From the NCBI GenBank assembly GCA_947573485.1, contig CANPGB010000029.1, positions 1-41,901 of the forward strand: a stretch of DNA of 41,901 bases. Reading direction: 5' to 3'. Origin of the DNA: an uncultured Porphyromonadaceae bacterium. GTDB taxonomy: Bacteria; Bacteroidota; Bacteroidia; Bacteroidales; Muribaculaceae. The first letter of the stretch is position 1. Every line of letters begins with the position of its first letter. A program made the position numbers and the translations under genes. Positions 36,673 to 41,901 of the stretch are shown one piece after another. The notes below the pieces were generated by a model that worked only from the letters and a program-made list of their open reading frames with translations, was not told the origin of the DNA and searched no databases.

Positions 36673-37998
36673 ATGAATATACGCACCTCCGACAAACCCA
36701 CCGACATTACCCTGAGGGCACTGTGGCGCAACTGGTCGATAGGCTTCGGCGCTATCATTGTGCCGCTTGTGGCCGCCCTCTTCGTGCCCAAGATATGGAT
36801 TCCCTTCATATGCCTTGCCGAGGCGTGGCTGCTGATTTCGCTCATGCGCTCCGACATCGCCAGTGGCATAAGCGCCTGCTCGCTGCTCATCTACGTTGTA
36901 TCAAGAGTGCTGCTCATCACCGCCCTGTGCATGTTTGTGGTGGTTATTCTGTGCACCGACTGGCTCGTGCCGACGGTCATACAACTCGACCTGTATAACA
37001 GCGAGATACCCTTTGTAACCTGCCTTGTGGAGTTCCCCGTCACGGCCTTTCTGTGCGCGCTCAGCCTCTTCGCGGGCTTCGGCTCGCGCCACTGCCGCGA
37101 GTGCCAGCAGCGCAACGGCTACTATGCCGGCGACAGCATCGTGGCCACGCTCTACTACCGCGAGGCCCGCTATCAGGTGGCAATTCTACTGTTGGTGTCG
37201 CTGGCTCTGGGCGCCGTTGAATACTGGTACTATTTCGCCCGGTATATCAACGCCAACATGAACAACCCCGACCGCTTCTTCTTCAACTACATGCCGTTGG
37301 CCATGTATGGGCTCTCGCTCTTCTTCATGGGCGGCCGCTACACCAACCTGCGCACGCTCTACGACGCCCTCGCCGCCACCAAAACCGGCCACGCCAACTC
37401 AACGGTGGTGCGCTACCTGATATTCGCAGGCAACGACATGCTGCTCAGGCAGAACCCCGACGGACGCTGGGATACCCCCGCCGAGAGCATCATAGGTCGC
37501 ACCCAGGCCATAGGCGAGAAGCAGAGCCGCAACATACTTGAAGAAATCACCGGCGTAGCCGACTACGCCCTGCGCTACTGCTTTACCAACGAAGGCTTCG
37601 CAACGGGCTCAAACGTAATACATTACGCAGCCTTCGTCGACGGCGACGAGCGCCCCGCCCTTAAAGACTCCGAGCAGTGGTTCACGGCATATATGGTAGA
37701 TGCAGCCCTTGCCGCCAACGCCCTTGAGCCTGTGCTCGCCAACGAGCTCTACCGTATCCACACCATGACAATGGCGTGGAAGACCTACGACCGCAAGGGC
37801 GAACGCCTCTATCCCATAAAGCATTACCGCCCAACTTTCCGCTTCGGCGACCTGAAGGACTGGCAGATAGACTACGACGACCCCGTATGGTTCGACATCG
37901 CGGCCAATAACGAAGACCGCCTCTTCTTCCGCACGCGCCGTTTCTGGCACCGCCTCACCGGCGTATTCCGCACCAAATCAGAGCCCTCGGGACAATGA
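36673..37998 (+). CDS. Unrecognised membrane protein with a Nudix-like C-terminal region
   Basis: I do not recognise the family. I use the ATG at 36673 (MNIRTSDKPTD, 441 residues); a TTG two codons upstream overlaps the DPP IV stop. About six hydrophobic helices lie in the first 235 residues, in pairs. Between them is a polar loop with a Cys pair (SRHCRECQQRNGYYAGDSI). The soluble C-terminal half (from about 245) contains VVRYLIFAGNDMLLRQNPDG, then RWDTPAE, then SRNILEEITGV. This order resembles a degenerate Nudix fold and box, but the full Nudix motif is not met. It sits between DPP IV and miaA, overlapping miaA by 4 nt. Confidence 0.6.
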   Translation: MNIRTSDKPTDITLRALWRNWSIGFGAIIVPLVAALFVPKIWIPFICLAEAWLLISLMRSDIASGISACSLLIYVVSRVLLITALCMFVVVILCTDWLVPTVIQLDLYNSEIPFVTCLVEFPVTAFLCALSLFAGFGSRHCRECQQRNGYYAGDSIVATLYYREARYQVAILLLVSLALGAVEYWYYFARYINANMNNPDRFFFNYMPLAMYGLSLFFMGGRYTNLRTLYDALAATKTGHANSTVVRYLIFAGNDMLLRQNPDGRWDTPAESIIGRTQAIGEKQSRNILEEITGVADYALRYCFTNEGFATGSNVIHYAAFVDGDERPALKDSEQWFTAYMVDAALAANALEPVLANELYRIHTMTMAWKTYDRKGERLYPIKHYRPTFRFGDLKDWQIDYDDPVWFDIAANNEDRLFFRTRRFWHRLTGVFRTKSEPSGQ

Positions 37999-38912
37999 AA
38001 AAGCCGCTCATAGCCATACTCGGGCCCACGGCTTCGGGCAAGACGCGCCTCGGAGTGGCTCTCGCACGCCACCTCGGGGGCGAAATTGTAAGCGCCGACT
38101 CCCGCCAGGTGTACCGCGGCATGGACGTGGGCACGGGCAAAGACCTTGGCGAGTACGGCGACGTGCCCTATCACCTTATCGACATCGCCGACGCAGGCCA
38201 TAAATACAACCTCTACGAGTACCTGCGCGACGCACGCCACGCCCTTGCCGACATCGAAAGACGCGGCAAGCAGGCGATAATCGTTGGTGGCACCGGCATG
38301 TATCTCGAAGCACTTCTGAAAGGCACGGAACTGCCCGAAGTGCCCGAGAACAGCGAGCTGCGGCAAAGTCTGCGCGGCAAAACGCTCGACGAGCTCACGG
38401 CTATCCTCGCCGCTACCAAAACGCTGCACAACACTACCGACGTCGACACCGTGCAGCGGGCCATACGCGCCATAGAGATAGAGACTTACTACGCCGCGCA
38501 CCCCGACGAGGCCGCGCGCGCCAAGAACCCCGAGCCGCTGCCAGCACTGATAATCGGCGTGGACGTGCCGCGCGACACGCGCCGCGAACTTATCACGGCA
38601 CGCATGCGCCGACGCTTCGACAGCGAGAACATGCTCGCCGAAGTCGAAGGCCTCATAGCGTCGGGCGTCGACCCCGAGGCGCTTATCTACTACGGACTCG
38701 AATACAAATTCCTCACCCTGCACCTGCTTGGACGCCTGAGCCGTGCCGAAATGGAAGAACAGCTCGAGACGGCCATACATCAGTTTGCCAAGAGGCAGAT
38801 GACATGGTTCAGAGGTATGGAGCGCCGCGGATTCAAGATTCACTGGCTGCCCTACGACATGCCCGAAAACGATTTCTGCTCGGCTGTAGACGGCCTCCTG
38901 CCCGATGCGTAA
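37995..38912 (+). CDS. miaA: tRNA dimethylallyltransferase
   Basis: Transfers a dimethylallyl group to A37 of tRNAs that read codons starting with U; 305 residues. The P-loop GPTASGKT is at 10-17, followed by the SADSRQVYRGMDVGTGK segment that binds substrate. GGTGMYLEALLKG and the C-terminal RQMTWFRGMER block are also family features. The start overlaps the previous stop by 4 nt (ATGA), and its own stop overlaps the next start by 8 nt, consistent with translational coupling. Confidence 0.95.
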   Translation: MKKPLIAILGPTASGKTRLGVALARHLGGEIVSADSRQVYRGMDVGTGKDLGEYGDVPYHLIDIADAGHKYNLYEYLRDARHALADIERRGKQAIIVGGTGMYLEALLKGTELPEVPENSELRQSLRGKTLDELTAILAATKTLHNTTDVDTVQRAIRAIEIETYYAAHPDEAARAKNPEPLPALIIGVDVPRDTRRELITARMRRRFDSENMLAEVEGLIASGVDPEALIYYGLEYKFLTLHLLGRLSRAEMEEQLETAIHQFAKRQMTWFRGMERRGFKIHWLPYDMPENDFCSAVDGLLPDA

Positions 38913-39834
38913 CACCCTTGCCGCAACACTCGCCCTCCTCCTGTGCGCCGCCCTACCCTGCCCGGCGCAGGAACTCACCACCATAAGCGAGCCTGCCGCA
39001 AGCCTCAACTACCACCTGCGCCTGGAGCCGCCACGGCTCACCTCTGCCTCACTCACCCTTTACTGGAACTACAGCGACAGCGCCAACTACATGGCGGCCA
39101 CGCTCGACATACCCCCTGCCGGTGCCGACGACCCTCTCACCGGTTTCAGCACCGACTACCGCATAGTGGCGCGGCGCAACGGCGCCGATAGCCTCTGCAC
39201 TGCAGGCACAATGCGCTCGCAGTATCCCTCGGGGAAAAATGCGGGCTTCTCGGCGGTTCTCAGCGCCGATGCCACGGGAGCATCGCTGTGCCTCGGAGCA
39301 CAGAGCATCGACACCTATATTGCCGTACCCTTCGACCGCGCCACACCGGGTGCCATAGGCTACAGCTGCAGCCGCAACCTGCGCGAGCTGCGCAACAACA
39401 TCAGGCTTACACCTCTCCGCACCCTCGCGCCCTGCCCCATTACAGACATCGACAGCCTGCAGTCACACCTCGCCCGCAGCACCGACCCGCGCGAAGGCTT
39501 CTGGGCCTACCTCGACCGCGACACCGACCCTGCCAAAGCAGCCCTCGGCGGCTTCTACACCCTGGCTACCGTGGCCGACAGCACCACCGGCGCCTACTCC
39601 ATAGTCTACATCGACGGCTCACGTGCGGCAGCCTCGGAGTGGAGAGCCATGGATCTCAAAGGGCGCCTCCACCCCACTATCTTCAAGGGGCACTTCGACC
39701 TTGTGTGGGTAGAGCCCGACGGCAATGTGCTCAGCGAGGAACTGAACGCCGATTTCGACGAGAACAACAGCATACTCACCCTACGTTTTCCGCTGCACAA
39801 AGCCTCGGTTCGCTTCCGTAAAATCCCGAAATGA
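38905..39834 (+). CDS. Unrecognised secreted protein
   Basis: Not recognised. The 309-residue protein has an N-terminal signal peptide (MRNTLAATLALLLCAALPCP, then AQE) with no lipobox Cys in the right place. The rest is beta-rich and mostly soluble, with repeated Ser/Thr/Asp-containing strands and a conserved-looking segment STDPREGFWAYLDRDTDP, then a GGFYTLATV strand. No catalytic motif is visible. It ends 78 nt before the tRNA gene, and shares an 8-nt overlap with miaA, so it belongs to the same transcript. Periplasmic or surface location is inferred. Confidence 0.6.
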   Translation: MRNTLAATLALLLCAALPCPAQELTTISEPAASLNYHLRLEPPRLTSASLTLYWNYSDSANYMAATLDIPPAGADDPLTGFSTDYRIVARRNGADSLCTAGTMRSQYPSGKNAGFSAVLSADATGASLCLGAQSIDTYIAVPFDRATPGAIGYSCSRNLRELRNNIRLTPLRTLAPCPITDIDSLQSHLARSTDPREGFWAYLDRDTDPAKAALGGFYTLATVADSTTGAYSIVYIDGSRAAASEWRAMDLKGRLHPTIFKGHFDLVWVEPDGNVLSEELNADFDENNSILTLRFPLHKASVRFRKIPK

Positions 39835-39852
39835 AAAAAATCATCAGAAAAA

Positions 39853-39884
39853 TTTGCACATATTGAATATATGTGCTAATTTTG
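39853..39884 (+). promoter_or_regulatory. Promoter of the tRNA gene, embedded in a dyad
   Basis: TTTG (39853-39856), exactly 20 nt, then TAATTTTG (39877-39884): an ideal Bacteroidetes promoter ending 28 nt before the tRNA. The spacer is itself an inverted repeat (GCACATAT at 39856-39863 with ATATGTGC at 39869-39876). With one mismatch the symmetry extends to 15 nt per arm (39849-39863 and 39869-39883). As RNA from the upstream gene it could also act as a weak terminator. Confidence 0.7.
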
Positions 39885-39912
39885 CAGTCGAAAATCGGCT
39901 CAAAACCGTTTC

Positions 39913-39986
39913 GGTCCTATAGCTCAGTTGGTCAGAGCACCTGACTCATAATCAGGGAGTCCTTGGTTCAAGCCCAAGTGGGACCA
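39913..39986 (+). tRNA. tRNA with CAT anticodon, probably Ile2
   Basis: A 74-nt cloverleaf: acceptor GGTCCTA with TGGGACC, D arm GCTC/GAGC, anticodon stem CCTGA/TCAGG around loop CTCATAA, T arm CTTGG/CCAAG with loop TTCAAGC, and discriminator A. CCA is not encoded. Anticodon CAT could be Met or lysidine-modified Ile2. The acceptor has C4-G69 and C5-G68 pairs, which serve as TilS recognition features in E. coli tRNA-Ile2, so I favour Ile2. It is not the initiator type by eye, since position 1 pairs with position 72. Confidence 0.9.
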
Positions 39987-40132
39987 CAATAACCCGGAAG
40001 ACGGGAACAAGGGCACACAAGCCCGGTGGACAGATTTGGCTGCTTGCAACCACTTGAAAAAATGCTAAAATCGCCCGACGAGGCTCGGCTACTGCTGTGC
40101 GTCGTGTCGGTTTTAGGTTTTTGTTCGCCGCG
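39987..40132 (+). other. tRNA-to-metK spacer with several small hairpins
   Basis: This gene-free stretch follows the tRNA. It holds short stems (CCCG/CGGG near 39994-40006, GGGC/GCCC near 40012-40025, and CCGAC/GTCGG near 40076-40110) and the palindrome CGCCGCGGCG at 40126-40135. Any transcript from the tRNA promoter would include it up to the terminator at 40133. I recognise no riboswitch class, in particular no SAM aptamer, and no convincing coding frame. Confidence 0.35.
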
Positions 40133-40169
40133 GCGGCTTGCCCCTTTTCGGGAAGCTTCCGCTTTTTTT
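40133..40169 (+). terminator. Intrinsic terminator between the tRNA and metK
   Basis: GCGG (40133-40136) pairs with CCGC (40159-40162), with inner CTT/AAG and CCC/GGG pairs, and is followed by seven T (40163-40169). It lies directly before the metK promoter element, so it would end the tRNA transcript. Pairing includes a bulge on the 3' side. Confidence 0.6.
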
Positions 40170-40176
40170 GTGTACA

Positions 40177-40184
40177 TAAGTTTG
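40177..40184 (+). promoter_or_regulatory. Promoter element of metK
   Basis: TAAGTTTG matches TAnnTTTG and ends 13 nt before the metK ATG at 40198, so the metK leader would be only a few nucleotides. No clear -33 element is present, since the terminator's T-tract occupies the region just upstream. Confidence 0.45.
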
Positions 40185-40197
40185 AAAGGACTATACA

Positions 40198-41487
40198 ATG
40201 AATCATCTCTTCACCTCAGAATCGGTGTCTGAAGGGCATCCCGACAAGGTTGCCGACCAGATTTCCGACGCCGTGCTCGACGAATTTCTCGCACGCGACC
40301 CGCAGTCAAAAGTAGCTTGCGAGACCCTCGTAACCACAGGTCAGGTAGTGGTTGCGGGCGAGATAAAAAGCTCGGCATACATCGACCTTCAGGAAACCGC
40401 CCGCCGCGTTATCAACGAGATAGGCTATAACCGCTCAGAGCTCCGCTTCGACGGCAACTCGTGCGGCGTGCTCCTGGCAGTGCATGAGCAGAGCGCCGAC
40501 ATCAACCGTGGCGTAGAGCGCGAGCAGGCCGAGAACCAGGGTGCCGGCGACCAGGGCATGATGTTCGGCTACGCCACCAACGAGACACCCCTCTACATAC
40601 CCCTCACCCTCGCCCTCAGCCACGGCCTCCTCATGACCCTGGCCGACATACGCCGCGAGGGCGTCGATATGACCTATCTCCGCCCCGACGCCAAGAGCCA
40701 GGTAACAGTGGAATACGATGAGCAGAACCGCCCCGTGCGTATCGACACCATAGTGGTATCGACCCAGCACGACGAGTTTATCGACGCCGCCGCGCAGGGC
40801 ATATCGCAGGAAGAGGCCGACCGCCGCATGCTTGACATCATCCGCCGCGACGTTGAGAATATACTCATACCCCGCACGATAGCCACGCTGCCCGACGACA
40901 TCGCCGAAATGGTGCGCAACAGCAAGTTCAAGCTCCATGTGAACCCCACCGGCAAGTTTGTTATCGGCGGCCCCCACGGCGATACAGGTCTCACAGGCCG
41001 CAAGATTATAGTTGACACCTACGGCGGGCACGGCGCACACGGCGGTGGTGCGTTCTCCGGCAAAGACCCCAGCAAGGTCGACCGCTCGGCAGCCTACGCC
41101 GCACGCCATATCGCCAAAAACCTCGTAGCCGCCGGAGTTGCCGACCGCGCCCTGGTGCAGGTGGCCTACGCCATAGGCGTGGCAGAGCCCGTGAGCATCA
41201 ACGTGAACACGTACGGCACGGCGAAAGTAGCGCTCAGCGACGCCGAAATCGCCGCACGCGTCAGCGAGCTCTTCGACATGCGCCCCTTCGCTATCGAGCA
41301 GCGCCTCAAGCTCCGCAACCCCATATACCGCGAGACAGCATCCTACGGCCATGTGGGCCGCATACCCCGCACAGTGACCAAAACCTTCACCTCGCACTAC
41401 GAAGAGCCTATAACCCGCACTGTAGAGCTCTTTACATGGGAGAAACTCGATGCGGTGGACGCCGTGAAGAAAGCGTTCTTCGCCTGA
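40198..41487 (+). CDS. metK: S-adenosylmethionine synthetase
   Basis: Makes S-adenosylmethionine from methionine and ATP; 429 residues. The N-terminal signature [20 protein letters not shown] is intact. It is followed by the [15 protein letters not shown] block, and later by the family signature [20 protein letters not shown] around residue 277. The C-terminal end is the usual MetK domain. It has its own promoter element just upstream, separate from the tRNA transcript, and is followed by a strong terminator. Confidence 0.98.
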   Translation: MNHLFTSESVSEGHPDKVADQISDAVLDEFLARDPQSKVACETLVTTGQVVVAGEIKSSAYIDLQETARRVINEIGYNRSELRFDGNSCGVLLAVHEQSADINRGVEREQAENQGAGDQGMMFGYATNETPLYIPLTLALSHGLLMTLADIRREGVDMTYLRPDAKSQVTVEYDEQNRPVRIDTIVVSTQHDEFIDAAAQGISQEEADRRMLDIIRRDVENILIPRTIATLPDDIAEMVRNSKFKLHVNPTGKFVIGGPHGDTGLTGRKIIVDTYGGHGAHGGGAFSGKDPSKVDRSAAYAARHIAKNLVAAGVADRALVQVAYAIGVAEPVSINVNTYGTAKVALSDAEIAARVSELFDMRPFAIEQRLKLRNPIYRETASYGHVGRIPRTVTKTFTSHYEEPITRTVELFTWEKLDAVDAVKKAFFA

Positions 41488-41500
41488 TAGATTGAGGGGA

Positions 41501-41522
41501 GGAACGCACGGCACGTGCGTCC
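41501..41522. repeat. REP-like hairpin after metK
   Basis: ACGCACG (41504-41510) and CGTGCGT (41514-41520) form a perfect 7-bp stem with a 3-nt loop, bordered by GG and CC. It lies 17 nt past the metK stop. Elements of this kind (ACGCACG/CGTGCGT followed by CCCTAC) resemble dispersed intergenic repeats in Bacteroidales, as I recall; copy number cannot be seen here. Confidence 0.45.
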
Positions 41523-41551
41523 CTACATAGTTTACTTATGAGAGAGTCATC

Positions 41552-41590
41552 AAAAGCGCGCCCCGGGAAACCCCGGAGCGCGCTTTTTTT
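41552..41590 (+). terminator. metK terminator
   Basis: AAAAGCGCGC (41552-41561) pairs with GCGCGCTTTT (41578-41587), with further CG pairs inside and T's to 41590. A strong intrinsic terminator for metK, about 65 nt after its stop. Confidence 0.85.
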
Positions 41591-41634
41591 GTGTGGGAAG
41601 GGTACATAGCCTCAGTAAGCATCTGACCGGGCAA

Positions 41635-41850
41635 GCGTCCGGCAGGACGCTAATTAATCCCGTAACCGGGTACGCCGGAGCCAAGGGCGGAGGCGTGCCC
41701 GGATCAGCAAAGCAGCGCAGTCGCGTCCGGGAGGACGCGGATTAAAATCGTAAGGCGTTGATACTCATCTTAATCGGCGTCCATGCGGACGCCAGGCTTT
41801 GAGCAGGACTATCCGGGCACGCCTCCGCTAAAGCTACGGCGTACCGGGAA
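41635..41850. repeat. Compound intergenic repeat with five hairpins
   Basis: Three GCGTCC-n4-GGACGC hairpins occur at 41635-41650, 41722-41739 and 41776-41793. Two larger hairpins flank or separate them. One has CCGGGTACGCC (41666-41676) and GGCGTGCCCGG (41692-41702); the other has CCGGGCACGCC (41813-41823) and GGCGTACCGG (41838-41847). The second is the inverted copy of the first, so the element is a long interrupted inverted repeat. TTAATC or GATTAA accompanies the small hairpins. No ORF or transposase is visible. The remaining 41851-41901 is AT-rich and I see nothing else in it. Confidence 0.65.
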
Positions 41851-41901
41851 ATCTAGGACTTGCGCAAGGAAAAAGTGTTAAATTTTTAATTGAATATTTT
41901 T

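Noticed and set aside
39987-40197. SAM riboswitch upstream of metK
   Set aside because: I looked because metK is a common target, but no SAM-I, SAM-II or other known aptamer core is recognisable, and the metK promoter lies downstream of the structured region.
39952-40206. Minus-strand open frame ending in VVPLGLEPRTP
   Set aside because: This is the familiar false translation that runs into a tRNA gene; it is not a protein.
41635-41850. CRISPR array at the right edge
   Set aside because: The hairpin units are not regularly spaced, differ in sequence and orientation, and no cas gene is present; an intergenic palindromic repeat is the better reading.

Overview
The window comes from a Bacteroidales genome and most resembles the gut family Muribaculaceae. 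The evidence is the 11-subunit complex I lacking NuoE/F/G, a short ATP synthase epsilon subunit, a fused NuoCD, Bacteroidetes-type promoters (TTTG, about 20 nt, TAnnTTTG), a secreted protein with a type IX-like C-terminal domain, and a Bacteroidales-type Tgt and MetK. Placement to family is inference; no 16S rRNA gene is present.

Left block (1-15821, all minus strand): one energy-conservation operon. In transcription order it reads nuoA, nuoB, nuoCD, nuoH, then a complete F1Fo ATP synthase set (atpD, C, B, E, F, H, A, G), then nuoI, J, K, L, M and the start of nuoN, which runs off the left edge. The ATP synthase genes therefore sit inside the complex I operon, with no promoter or terminator visible at either junction. 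menA (menaquinone synthesis) is divergent from nuoA, so the makers of the quinone and its user face each other across a 501-nt intergenic region. That region also holds a strong minus-strand promoter and terminator pair, a candidate small RNA.

16323-22125 (plus): menA, an LtaS-like membrane sulfatase-fold transferase and two tandem DUF6056-like membrane proteins, all overlapping by 4-8 nt. This looks like a translationally coupled cell-envelope modification operon.

22103-29862: an apparent uptake and hydrolysis locus. A minus-strand MFS transporter is divergent from a plus-strand run of outer-membrane porin, paralogous MFS transporter and two tandem phospholipase-B-like Ntn-hydrolases without signal peptides. 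This is the strongest candidate for an undescribed system: porin, inner-membrane carrier, cytoplasmic acyl-ester or amide hydrolysis. The substrate is unknown. A perfect bidirectional terminator closes it.

29960-31934 (minus): a secreted multi-domain SusE/F-like protein whose signal peptide lies in a different frame from the mature protein, separated by a G-rich homopolymer (one extra base).

32153-39834 (plus): tgt, an LptF/LptG-family permease, a dipeptidyl peptidase IV, an unrecognised membrane protein with a Nudix-like tail, miaA and an unrecognised secreted protein. Then follow a CAT-anticodon tRNA (probably Ile2), metK, and a repeat-rich intergenic stretch at the right edge.
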